Positions 1 through 9,400 of a stretch of 16,309 nt of DNA are shown here, piece after piece. The notes beneath the pieces are model-generated. The model was given only the letters and a program-made list of their open reading frames with translations, ran no database searches and was not told where the DNA came from. This DNA is from Chloroflexota bacterium (GTDB taxonomy: Bacteria; Chloroflexota; Anaerolineae; 4572-78), in the NCBI GenBank assembly GCA_024278015.1, contig JAJRUC010000080.1:1-16309 (forward strand), written 5' to 3'. Within the stretch, counting starts at the first letter, position 1; each line of letters begins with the position of its first letter. The position numbers and the translations under genes were made by a program.

Positions 1-582
1 CCAGCGCGCCCCCGGCGGAACATTGCTGAAGCTGAATGAGCCGTCTGCGCCGGAGTAAACCATATCCATCCCTTCCAGATAAACAGGGGCGCTGGGCCAA
101 CCTGTGCCGTCGCCGTATTGCACCTGGCCCGAGACCGTGCTGTTGCCCGTTTCTCCCCACACCCCCGAATTTTCGCCCGGCGTAATCTGGTCCAGGCCGC
201 TGCCGTCAGACGCAACCCTGAAGGCGTTGCTTCTGGCGGGTGTGTAGATGTAAGCGTGTTCGGAATGAAAATAAATGTATTGGCCGTCGGCGCTGATACG
301 GGGAGCGCCTGTATCTCCGGTAGTAAATTTGGGAGAATTGTGAAAATCAAAAATTTTGGTCTGCCCGCTGCCGTCCGCCGGGTTGAGGGCGTAAAGCGTA
401 TCATCGGCCCAGGTGACGGTATCATTTGAGAGAGATACCAGGATTTTTTCACCCGTTACTGTCGTCCCCACGCCTTCCGCCAGAGCAAGCTGCCCGCCCG
501 GGGTGGCTAACCAACTCAGTGCCAGCAAACTGCTGATAAAGGTGATGATAAGGGTCAGGTAAACAGCCTGTTTTGTTTTCAT
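1..582 (-). CDS. Exported beta-propeller / carboxypeptidase-regulatory-like protein, N-terminal 194 residues (runs off left edge)
   Basis: The reading frame starts at an ATG at 582 and stays open to base 1, so only the N-terminus is present. An AGGAG ribosome site lies at 589-593, six bases before the ATG. Residues 7-26 are a hydrophobic signal or anchor segment after MKTKQ, so the product is probably exported. Residues about 55-135 resemble TolB/PD40-type propeller blades: APRISADGQYIYFHS is the typical SPDG-like turn followed by a strand, and RVASDGSGLDQIT is the next blade edge. Residues about 149-194 (VSGQVQYGDGTGWPSAPVYL, then GADGSFSFSNVPPGARW) match the transthyretin-like carboxypeptidase regulatory fold, which often serves as a surface Ig-like module. 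The frame and start are well supported. The function is unknown; a cell-surface or binding role is inferred. The gene has its own candidate promoter and lies beyond the terminator of the upstream gene. Confidence 0.85.
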   Translation of the reverse strand, partial: MKTKQAVYLTLIITFISSLLALSWLATPGGQLALAEGVGTTVTGEKILVSLSNDTVTWADDTLYALNPADGSGQTKIFDFHNSPKFTTGDTGAPRISADGQYIYFHSEHAYIYTPARSNAFRVASDGSGLDQITPGENSGVWGETGNSTVSGQVQYGDGTGWPSAPVYLEGMDMVYSGADGSFSFSNVPPGARW

Positions 583-640
583 TTTTGTCTCCTGTGCGCT
601 CGGCAATTTCCACTTGTCATTGTTCCGCAATGGTTATGAC

Positions 641-743
641 AGGACTTACGCGGTTGCGGCATTTTACCCCCCTTAATCCCCCCTCTGTGAGGGGGGAAAT
701 GCCCTCCCCCTAAAAGGGGGAGGGCCGGGGAGGGGGTAAAAAG
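641..743. repeat. GC-rich palindromic intergenic repeat, copy 1
   Basis: The element begins with AGGACTTACGC and is built of C-run/G-run palindromes: CCCCCCTC/GAGGGGGG around a TGT loop near 679-697, and CCCTCCCCC/GGGGGAGGG around TAAAA near 703-725. An outer inverted pair, TTTTACCCCC (662-671) and GGGGGTAAAA (733-742), closes the whole structure. A second element of the same design lies at 12411-12542. It has no coding potential and is read here as a dispersed, non-autonomous repeat. It falls inside the predicted 5' untranslated region of the gene that starts at 582. Confidence 0.7.
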
Positions 744-816
744 CGCGAATCCGGTTGTTTTCAACCTCAACTATCCTGACCATCACCCGGCGTAATTAAT
801 TTACGGATAGACACTT

Positions 817-845
817 ATTTTATACCAATATTGTACTTGTGTAAA
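817..845 (-). promoter_or_regulatory. Candidate sigma-70-type promoter for the gene starting at 582
   Basis: On the minus strand, TTTACA (840-845) is followed by a 17-base spacer and TAAAAT (817-822), within an AT-rich patch. An alternative -10, TATAAA at 819-824, would give a 15-base spacer. The start would be near 810, giving a leader of about 230 bases that includes the GC-rich repeat. The call is by motif only. Confidence 0.4.
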
Positions 846-908
846 CTTGCCTCCCACAGGGGCGTATTTCAGTTTTGGGGGGAATATTATCTGTGATGTC
901 AATTTATA

Positions 909-1006
909 TTGTCATTCCGGAATTTTTCGGAGAAAAATGTCCGGAATCCACAAAAAATAATGGATGCCCGCCTTCGCGCCCCCCAGGGTACAGGCGGGCA
1001 TGACAA
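909..1006. repeat. TTGTCAT-bounded palindromic repeat (about 98 bp)
   Basis: Terminal inverted repeats are TTGTCAT (909-915) and ATGACAA (1000-1006). Inside are two clean hairpins. The first is TTCCGGA (915-921) with TCCGGAA (940-946), nested around ATTTTTC (922-928) and GAAAAAT (932-938). The second is ATGCCCGCCT (964-973) with AGGCGGGCAT (992-1001), a perfect 10-bp stem. There is no plausible coding sequence in it. It sits between a terminator and a promoter and looks like a small dispersed MITE-like or palindromic repeat. Its copy number cannot be judged from this window. Confidence 0.65.
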
Positions 1007-1038
1007 AACAAAAATCCCACCGATTATGGCGGGATTTT
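1004..1038 (-). terminator. Rho-independent terminator after the 1066-1530 gene
   Basis: On the minus strand, AAAATCCCGCC pairs with GGTGGGATTTT across a loop of about 6 bases, then runs into TTTTTGTTTTG. It begins about 28 bases after the stop at 1066. The A/T flanks are symmetric, so weak action in the other direction is possible, although no plus-strand gene needs it. Confidence 0.7.
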
Positions 1039-1065
1039 GGGTGTTCTGTTTTTTGCGTGCGCCGG

Positions 1066-1530
1066 TCACGGCACAACGATACTCATTGTTTCATTCGCCG
1101 CAACCGGCAACATGAACGGCTCGCTCACCGATACCGGCTCACCATCGCCGGCGGGTTGATACACCGCCCAGCGAAAGGGACCCGTACCAAAATCTTTCTG
1201 CGCCACCCACCATTGAACGCGACCATCAACCGCCGTGCCGCGCCAACCGGACACGTCATGCCAGTCGCCGTTCGAGTCTTGCCATTGCACCCCTGTCCAC
1301 ACCCCGGCGGTGGTTTGCAAGGTGATAAAAGCACCTGTCGGCATCTCTGATTTTATTATCTGCGAAGGAAGCGGTGTCGCGGCAGGGGGCGGGGTTGAGG
1401 TGTTGCGCGGCGGGGGGCCGGCCAGAACGCTGTTCTCCAAACCGGAAAACCAAAGTAACCCGATTAGTAAACCCAACCCAATCATCAGCAATCCTATATT
1501 CATTTTCTTGGATGCAGCCGGTGGATTCAT
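1066..1530 (-). CDS. Small membrane-anchored extracytoplasmic protein, tryptophan-rich domain (154 aa), function unknown
   Basis: The gene encodes 154 residues. The ATG at 1530 is preceded by AAAGGA at about nine bases; a second Met at residue 10 is a weaker alternative. Residues about 10-37 form one hydrophobic helix (signal peptide or anchor), followed by a Pro/Thr-rich linker (PPPRNTSTPPPAATPLP). The outer domain, about residues 58-150, has regularly spaced aromatic residues: VWTGVQWQDSNGDWHDVSGW, then WWVAQKDFGTGPFRWAVY and SEPFMLP. This looks like one compact beta domain. From general familiarity, similar small Trp-rich proteins follow large CSLREA proteins in Chloroflexota, but I know no assigned function. 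It lies 72 bases downstream of the giant gene with no clear terminator between, so co-transcription is likely. Its own terminator follows at 1004-1038. Confidence 0.85.
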   Translation of the reverse strand: MNPPAASKKMNIGLLMIGLGLLIGLLWFSGLENSVLAGPPPRNTSTPPPAATPLPSQIIKSEMPTGAFITLQTTAGVWTGVQWQDSNGDWHDVSGWRGTAVDGRVQWWVAQKDFGTGPFRWAVYQPAGDGEPVSVSEPFMLPVAANETMSIVVP

Positions 1531-1555
1531 TATGGGCCGTCCTTTGTTTTATCCA

Positions 1556-1584
1556 CTTTCCCCTTTCTTTGCGAAGGGGGAAAG
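1556..1584. other. Intercistronic hairpin between giant gene and small secreted gene
   Basis: CTTTCCCC (1556-1563) and GGGGAAAG (1577-1584) form an 8-bp stem with a 13-base loop in the 72-base gap between the two genes. No U-tract follows on the minus strand, so it looks like an mRNA processing, stabilising or attenuating hairpin rather than a full terminator. It could also be a remnant of the GC-rich repeat family seen elsewhere in the window. Confidence 0.4.
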
Positions 1585-1602
1585 GGTAATCTGATTTCCA
1601 GT

Positions 1603-3465
1603 TTACCGTAAAATGGCCTGCAAGTAAATAGTGTACAGGTACTCCGGGTTGGCCGTTGGCCCCGGCCCGCGAGGCGGCAGGTCAGCCAGGTTGAGCTGCA
1701 AGCCGGACAGCGAGGGGGCAGGTTCAAGGTTGAGCGCCGCCGATACGCCCATCGGGCCGGCAATGTTGTTGTAGCTATCGCCGCTTATTTCGTGCGTTTC
1801 CAGCACTGCTCCGTAACTATTATAGGCATCCGCCGAATCAACCTGAGCGTAAATTGGTAAGTCTAAAGCCAGCGGGAAGGTCACATTGCTCAAGGTAGCC
1901 CAGTAATAGGTATCTCCCACGGTTAAGGTCAAAATATCGCCTGCTTGGATGGGAAGTGCCGTTCCTTCCACGGCCCAAGCCAAGCCTTGTTCTCCCAGCA
2001 TGTCCCACGTTTGGTTGACGGCAGTGGGCGGGGTCAGAGGATTGATATAGGCATCTACCCAGAAGGCATCGGTGACGGGGGCATTGCCCTGATTTTGAAT
2101 GATAAGCTGTACGGTATCAGCCGCGGCGACAATTTGCGTCACCACTAAATCGGGGGCGGTGAGTACGGGCGGCGGCGGGGTGCCGGCTTTGAGTATCAGC
2201 GGTAAATAAACTGTGTGGGCAGATTGTTGAGCCACCGACTGGGCTACGTTCACCCAAACTTCGAGCGTTTTCTGGCGACCGTTGCTTTCGGCGATGATGG
2301 GCAAGAGATAGGTTCCCGGCGGTGTTTTCGGTTGGGTTTCAATTAATATATCTATTTGACCCGACTCTGTCAGTGCTACATAGGTTTTCAAGTCTGAAGT
2401 GCTTGGGTTAAAGCCGAACTGTCCGCGCGGTGGGGCAGATTGCGGGTCTAATAAGAGCGTTACCGGCCACGTCCAACCATTATCCAGATTAGCATCAAGG
2501 GTGAGATGGAAGGTGTTCGCCATACCGGCGGTCGCTGTAATCTCATTTTGCGAGAGAATCAGGTTGTAAACGGGTTTGAAAACGGTCAGGGTTTGAGTGA
2601 ATACAATTTCATTAACCCCGTCTGTGCCCACAATTTGGTAGGTGTAATCTCCGCCGTCAAGGAAGGGGACATCGGTGATGGTCAGCGTTCGGGTTTGCCC
2701 TATTTCCAACTGTTGCTCGTCAAATTTGGTCAGCGGTGACGGACTGTCCACTACTTCCAACCAGATTGGAGCGGTATGTCCGTAAAGCCGGTCGGCGGTG
2801 ATACTGAGTACCACCGAGCCGTTTTCGCTCAGTGTGGGTTGGTTTTGGGTGGCGTGCAAGGCAAAGGTGGGGGCAATCACTTCTATTTGCAATTCTGCGG
2901 TATGTTGCACCCCGTTTCCTTTTGCTAAAAGGGTGGCGGTGTAAATGCCATAGGGCATGGATGCACCGGCGGTGATGCTGATGGGGAGGGTGACACCGAC
3001 CGGCGTGGGTGTTGCTAAATTACCGCTCAAGTTAAGCCCCAGTCCGCCGGAATGCGCGCCCGGATACAAAGCAATCTGTTCGGGATACGGAGTGAGCGAG
3101 GTGCTCAAGGTTAGGTCGGTGGTGACGGTTTGCCCGGCGATGACTTGCAAAGGTGCGGACGGGGCACTCAAGGTAAATTCAGCCCCGGCAATGGTTACGC
3201 TCGCCGATTCAGAATGGCTGACTCGTTGGTCTGTTTTATCCAGCACATCAACCGTGAAGGTGTAGGTTTGTCCGGGGATTAGATTGCGGGCAATTGTCGC
3301 CAGACTGTAGGTTGTTTCGGCCCGAATGGTTTGCGTTGAGTTTGAGCTTTGGTACATCAAGGCATATTTAAGGCCATCGGGATTGGGGAATTTGCCCCAC
3401 GCGATGTCAAGGGTGCGATAGCACTTTGGGTTAAACTCAGTCCCGCCGACCATGTATCCGGCCAT
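1603..3465 (-). CDS. Giant protein segment 5: FN3/Ig-like domains, YLPLIL linker and CARDB-like C-terminus
   Basis: The open frame has a possible ATG at 3465 but no convincing ribosome site there, and it continues the protein encoded upstream in another frame. It opens with a fibronectin-III-like domain (LDIAWGKFPNPDGLKYALMY, later NLIPGQTYTFTVDVLD). Three or four Ig-like sandwiches follow, each starting with phrases such as FTLSAPSAPLQVIAGQTVT and YNLILSQNEITATAGMANTF. Near 2170-2215 comes HTVYLPLILKAGTPPPP, a linker phrase I associate with Chloroflexota exported proteins. The last domain, near 2150-1780, is CARDB-like (APDLVVTQIV, LIIQNQGNAPVTDAFWVDAY). The C-terminus IYLQAILR echoes the YLPLIL phrase and may be a processing or anchoring tail. 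There is no LPXTG sorting motif. Confidence 0.75.
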   Translation of the reverse strand: MAGYMVGGTEFNPKCYRTLDIAWGKFPNPDGLKYALMYQSSNSTQTIRAETTYSLATIARNLIPGQTYTFTVDVLDKTDQRVSHSESASVTIAGAEFTLSAPSAPLQVIAGQTVTTDLTLSTSLTPYPEQIALYPGAHSGGLGLNLSGNLATPTPVGVTLPISITAGASMPYGIYTATLLAKGNGVQHTAELQIEVIAPTFALHATQNQPTLSENGSVVLSITADRLYGHTAPIWLEVVDSPSPLTKFDEQQLEIGQTRTLTITDVPFLDGGDYTYQIVGTDGVNEIVFTQTLTVFKPVYNLILSQNEITATAGMANTFHLTLDANLDNGWTWPVTLLLDPQSAPPRGQFGFNPSTSDLKTYVALTESGQIDILIETQPKTPPGTYLLPIIAESNGRQKTLEVWVNVAQSVAQQSAHTVYLPLILKAGTPPPPVLTAPDLVVTQIVAAADTVQLIIQNQGNAPVTDAFWVDAYINPLTPPTAVNQTWDMLGEQGLAWAVEGTALPIQAGDILTLTVGDTYYWATLSNVTFPLALDLPIYAQVDSADAYNSYGAVLETHEISGDSYNNIAGPMGVSAALNLEPAPSLSGLQLNLADLPPRGPGPTANPEYLYTIYLQAILR

Positions 3466-6400
3466 GGATGTTCTATCACAACAGGTTCCGGGGCGACAAC
3501 CCGCACCAGTGGATTGGCGCCGTCATCTGCTTCAAGGTAAACATAGTAGCTTCCGCTCAAGAGCATGTCTTTGGGAAGGGTGTAACTTTGTAGTGTTCCG
3601 TCCGTCCAGTTCAGGTCGTAATAGGGTTCGTTGCCGCCGTCTGTCCATGCCGAATTGAGCGGCGCAATCAGTGTGCCGGTGACGGTTTGACCTTTGAAGA
3701 CTTGGGTGGGTACTGTTTGGGTGCTACCGTTGGTGTTGGTGATGGTTAGCATTTGGGTAATCGGTTCGGTTTGATAATAGATATTGACCGATGTGTTGGG
3801 TTGCGGGCTGTTCAAACGCCACGTCAACAGCGGCGGCGTTGCGCCGGTATCCACATGCACCGCTTGCAAATCCGGACGCGGTTTTTTACCGTCAACCGTC
3901 AGTTCGTAATTACCGGCGTTGATAATATTGCCGTGCAAGTTCACTTGCCATTGGCCGGTTTCGGCTTGCGCCATTTGGTAAACGCCCAGAGTTTTGGCCG
4001 CCAGTTGACGGTCAAGGCTACGACCCAGCTTTGTTTGACCGCTTTGTGTCATCAAATGCAGGGTGAAATTATTCCCCGGACTTAGGATAACATTATACAA
4101 AGTCAGCAAGGTATTCAGCGTCCCCGCCTCGCGGACGATGACCGTGTAGGGCAAAGCCAGCCCTTCCACATCTAGCGATTTACTTGTTTGCGAATAAGAT
4201 ACGCCGGAAGCGACCGGCAGTTCCAGCCCGCTGGTGGGATGAAGCAGGACAACGTCCACCGCCGGCGCGCCGGAGGCTTGATGGGTCACTCGCAATCCCG
4301 CTTGTTTGAAACCGGGCAGGTAATTGTTTTGCGCCCAATTTGCGGTCAGCGTTCCGCTGTCTTCAAAGAGGGTCAGGGCGTAGTTGTTGGTTCCGCTGAC
4401 GACCACGGTTTGGGTCAGCAGGGGACTTCCGCCCTGCGCTATGACTACATTATGACTGCCCGTAGCCAGATAGAGGGGCGGGATTGTTTGCCCGGCGGAT
4501 AGGCTACTGCTGATGACTCGCCCATCCACGCTGAGATTTAAGTTGCTCAATTGCCCCAGCGCATAGGTCACGTTCATCCGAGCGGTCGGCGCGGCATCTT
4601 GTTGCAGTTTCGCCATTGCGCCGGTTGTCGTATTGTAGACAAACAGGGTGTAGAATGCGCCATCTTCCAAGGTAACTTTACCCATTTCAAAGAGTGTTTG
4701 CCCCGTTTCCGCGTTCAGAATATCCAGATTATGGCGTTTGGGATAAAGGCCTGTGTAGTCTCCGATGCCCGGATAGGCGATGTTATTGAAGATTTCGTTC
4801 CCCATTCTTACTTTTAGGGAGAGCTTTGGCATGCCATGGGCGATGTTGACCAGCCGCAAGTAGGCACTGCTGACTGCGCCACGCGGGGCGGTGTCATCCT
4901 GAATAGCCCACGGTTGAATGGCACCGGGCGCGCCGGTTGCCAGTACGGTGTAATCCAGTCCCGCGCCAAGGTTGACGGCGGTTTCTGCCAGCACCGGCGA
5001 GCTGGTTCCGGCGGCGACAAAGGTTAGGGTATAAACGCCCGGTGCAAAGTTTTGGTAAGCGGCGGTGTCCATAAAGTTGAGCGCGTTGAAGGTGAGAGAG
5101 CCATTAACCCACACATCCAGCGTCCCGGTGCCGCTGACGGCATGCCCCGCGCGCAAACGTCCCATACCTTGCGCCGCAATCGGGCTAAGCCCGGGGGTGG
5201 GAACGTAGGAACTTCGTTCGGTATAGGTGATGCCCAACGGTAGATTATCGTGTCCGTAAAGCGTGCCGCCGGGTGAAACCAAGGTCATGGTGGGACCGCC
5301 GGATTGGCTGTCTAATATCAATGTCATATCGGCAATATAAGGCACGTTTACATCGATCAACACATCTTGCGCGACCCCTTCGATGCCGTTTGCGTTTGCC
5401 CTCAGCAAGGCTGAAGGGAAGCTCAGGTCCGGGTCCAGGGACAGGGTGAGGGCATTATCGGCGCGCGCATCGGTGATGTTGAGGCGTTGCGTCTGATATA
5501 GTTGCGCCAGACCACGTTGCACGCGCGCTCTGCTGACCAGTTGGTAATTATCCACGTCACCGCCAACGGCAAGGTCAAAATCGGTGTCGATAAATACCGC
5601 GCCCGACCAATCTACATCCCACAAGCCCAGGTCAACTGAAACTTCCGCTACGCCCTTGATGCCGGTAACAGGTTTTATCGTCACGGTTTTATCATCATTG
5701 GTTATATAATGATTGAAATTACCAAACTGGGCATCAAGGTATATATCTATATTTGCCACGTCAAAGTCTTCCCACAGCACTTTTGAGCCGATGGTCATGC
5801 CAATTCCTATGTCGCCGGTGGTATAGTTTCGGCCGTGCGCGTTCCAGAATTTCAGTTCACCCGATAGCCGGGTCAGTTCTATGGGGGGCAATAGGCCCAC
5901 CACCATCGGCGTTTTGGCTTCAATTTTAGCTTCTACAAAGAAGGGTGCGGCTCCCATTTTAGCTTCGATACTGCCCAGTTCTATGGTCTCGAACAAATAG
6001 CCGCTACTGGTGAAGGATGCTTGCCAGTCGCTGGCTTTTTGGTTAACCTTTTTCCCGACGGTCGGGTCATATTTTGCTTCAAAGTGAGGGATTTCAAGTT
6101 TCAAAGTGGGGTCAGCCGTAATAATGGCAAAATCAAGACCGTCTACTATCGCCAATTTACCAAAAGCCAAACCGGCGGTAATTTCAAAAGCCATCTTGTC
6201 AACTTCTATATCATTTGGTCCCACAAATTCAGAGCGGAAATCGGCATCGCCGGACATGCCGGTTAAAACCGCCGCCCCGGGATAGGTTGGAGCCAGTTGG
6301 TAATCGCATTCGTAGCCGATGCCCGCGCCGTAAAGCCAGGCGCGTTGGGTGCGCAGATGGAGCGTCAAATTAACATCCGCCCCTTCCGCGCAACTGCCGC

Positions 6401-9400
6401 TGGGGGCTTTAATCTCCGGTGGAAGCGATAGCTCCCGCGGAATGCCGGAGGCGATTCTGCTGGATTTTTTGCTTGTTATGCTAACTTTCGCCCCAATGTC
6501 TATATCCAAAACGCCGTCTGTGGGTGTGGAATGCAGGGCGAAATTCACTTCTTTCAGCGGGAAGCCGCCTTGTTTAAGGAGGTCAAATCCGGCCAGACCG
6601 GCTTCGACATTTTTCCACCGTCCCTTTTCAATGAAGACGTTAGAGGCGTTAAACCCGATGGTTCCTTCTCGCGCGGCGGCCACGGCTGTGACGGCGGTGG
6701 GAAGGCGGCCCGGGTCTGTGAATTTTGGGGGAATGTCAAAGGTTCCGGACAGGGTGCCGATGGCGATTGAATCCCATCCGTTAAAGACTAGCGGGCTTTC
6801 AACGCTTACTTCCATGAAGAAGAACTTGGCTGAAAAACCTTCCATGACCGGGCCGTTAATATAGTTTTCGTGAATATCGACCCGGATGGGCGCTTCGGCG
6901 TAAAGCGGTGCCCCGCCAAGTTTCAGGACTTTGCCGCTGACCCGCGCCACGTAAGATTTACCTTGCTTTTCAAAGGTAATATCTTCGATGGTGGTTCTGA
7001 GTGCGCCGGCAATTGATACATCTTGTTGGTCGCTGGCGGCTATTTGTCCGGCGCAAATTTCGTCAGCCGCCACGCTAAAGCTGAATACGTCTCTATCGCA
7101 TGTGCCGGCTTCGCCCACCCACACATCGCTGAGTTCAAGCTCCAGATTATCGAGGACGGGCGGCAATTCTATTATCGCGGTTTGCGCCCGTAATACGCCG
7201 TCAATGAGCTTCGGATTGAAGAGTTCCAGCGTTCTGTCTGCCACGGTGAGTTTGAAAGAATTGTTTTTAGCGTCCGCGCCCAGCGCAAAATTATCAATAA
7301 TCAGGTTATAGTTTTGAGGTAATTTGATGCGTAGTTGTTTGGTGCTGTCATTGTAAGAAAATCGTGCCGAGATTGTCCGCCAGGTGGGGGGATTTGAGAC
7401 GCCGTTCACTGCCCAGCCTTGCGCGTTCATCGAAATATCAACGGGGTTGCCATCGGCGTTGTAAGCCCCGTTGTTGCCATAGAAACGACCGTCTTCCCAT
7501 TTGGGGTCATAGAAGGTCACGGCACCGGCCGGGGTGTTCATGGTGACTTTGTTTGCTTTGGGTTCGATGTCAAGATAGTCGTGTCCATATCTGGAGGTAA
7601 GTGTCACTTTTACCGGCACGGATGCCGCATCAATATCGTTCAACCGAAGCGTGGCATTAGAATCCATCAGGGCATAAAACCTTCCGGTTTTGACCAGTTT
7701 CAATCCCTTCAGCGATAAGGTCATCACGCCTTCGTTGCCAAAGTCTATCAGCGGGTCACCCTGAATGGTCATTTTTTGGGTGGTTGCTGTCTGTCTGAGT
7801 TTCATGGGAACCAGCGGGCGCAAATCGCGTGAAATATAGAATTTTGCCTGAATGGTGCTTCTGATGGACGGATAGCCAAAATCAAGATAAGTCAATGCGA
7901 TTGTTTCAAAGCCCTCGTGCGGAAAACCCAGCCCCAAGGTTGAGAGGGTGGCACCGGGTCCCGGCGTAATGGTGCGGGCACGATGGTCGGGGATAGAGAA
8001 GGGGCCGGTCAAAATCTGAATGCCTTGAGGCGCATATTCAGGATAGAACCATAAGCGACTTAAGGAGCCGCTGGTTTGCACGGCACCATTGGCATCATAG
8101 GTCAGAGTTCCGCCACGCAATTCAAAATAATCGCCTATTTTCATGACGGAGCCGTAGAGTTTTGTTCTGCCGCCCGACAAGGTTTCAGAATAATCGGCAA
8201 TAATATCTATTATTCCATCAGCTATCCAAACTTGATGTACTTCGCCCGCCGATTCAACGGGGATTGTTCCGGCTAACGGGATAGATTTACCGCCGCTCAA
8301 GATGGGGTTGACGCTGTTGAGCGTTGCTTTTTCATAGAGCGACCCGGCGGTTTTAGCCAGCACGGTCACGACCAGATCCACCGTGGCCCCCGCTTGATTG
8401 CCCATAATGCCGATGTCGCAATCAAGGGTGGCATAAGCCCCGCTGTACGTGGCGCAACGCCCTTGACTGGGGGTCGCCAAAATATCGATGATTTCAAGGT
8501 TGGCACCGTTAAGGGTATAATTCAGTGCGGCTTTGGCGGCATACGCGCCCGTATTTGAGATGATAAAACGGTAGTTAAGTTGCGCCCGTTCACCGGAGCG
8601 CAGAGGGGTTGAAACGCCGCCGTTCAAGCCGGAGAAGTTGTATGACACAACATCGGCGGGGCTATAGTCGTGGACCTTCACCGTGACTTGTGCCGAATCG
8701 GTGAGCGGGTAATCGCCGCCCACGTCTTGCACGGTGTAGCTGAAAACTTGCGTGCCGGCGGCATCGCCGATGTAACGCAAGCTCTGCCCATCGGCGGCAA
8801 TCATCATACTGCCGCTACCGCCCGCCGATTGAACCGCGACAACGCGCATCGCGTTTCCATCCGGGTCGAAATCGTTATCCAGCACAGGGAATTTAGCCGC
8901 GAAGCCGGTGGTGGAGCTAACGATCGGGTACGGGACGCGGCGCGTTGTTATGCGCCACTACTTGCACTCGCACGGTGCCGGTCACGGTATCCAACCCGTC
9001 CGTGAGCTGATAAATGAAGCTGTCGTAGCCGATGAATCCGGCGTTGGGGGTGTAGTTTGCTTGCCCGCCGATAAGGGCGGCTACGCCGTGCGCCGGTTGG
9101 CTGAGTCCCGCCATCGAAATGGGATTGCCGTCCGGGTCTGAGTCGTTATCCAGCACGGGTAGGGTGGTGGTTTGGCTGATAAAGGCTTGCGCCCAATCCG
9201 CCACTGCGATGGGGGGCAAATTGGGAACGGTCACGGTGAAATATTGGGTCGAGACCAAGCCGCCGTTGTCCGTCACTTGCAGGGTAATCGGGTATTGTCC
9301 CACCTGCGCGATGCCGGGCGTGCCGCTCAAGTTTGCCGTGCCGTCGCCGTTGTCGGTCAAAGTCATCCATGCTGTTGAAATTGGCGCGGTGAGGGTCAAT

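Noticed and set aside
118..429. Plus-strand open frame of 103 codons
   Set aside because: It is the shadow of the partial minus-strand gene 1-582, which has a ribosome site, signal peptide and domain matches. No ribosome site or protein pattern supports the plus frame.
641..743. GC-rich palindromes as rho-independent terminators
   Set aside because: Strong stems but no U-tract on either strand in the right place, and the element recurs elsewhere as a repeat.
579..770. Minus-strand 63-codon frame (MRLKTTGFALFTP...)
   Set aside because: It runs through the GC-rich palindromic repeat and reads low-complexity Pro/Gly. Such frames arise by chance in this repeat type.
964..1350. Plus-strand frame of 128 codons over the 98-bp repeat and terminator
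   Set aside because: It crosses a repeat, a terminator and the antisense of the small secreted gene; Arg/His/Pro-rich with no start signals.
6349..6864. Plus-strand 171-codon frame inside the giant gene
   Set aside because: It is antisense to a continuous minus-strand frame of 1842 codons. Codon-position pattern and lack of motifs mark it as a shadow.
8917..8934. Programmed ribosomal frameshifting at the junctions of the giant gene
   Set aside because: The sites lack a classic slippery heptamer and a common downstream structure, and four separate programmed shifts in one gene would be extraordinary.
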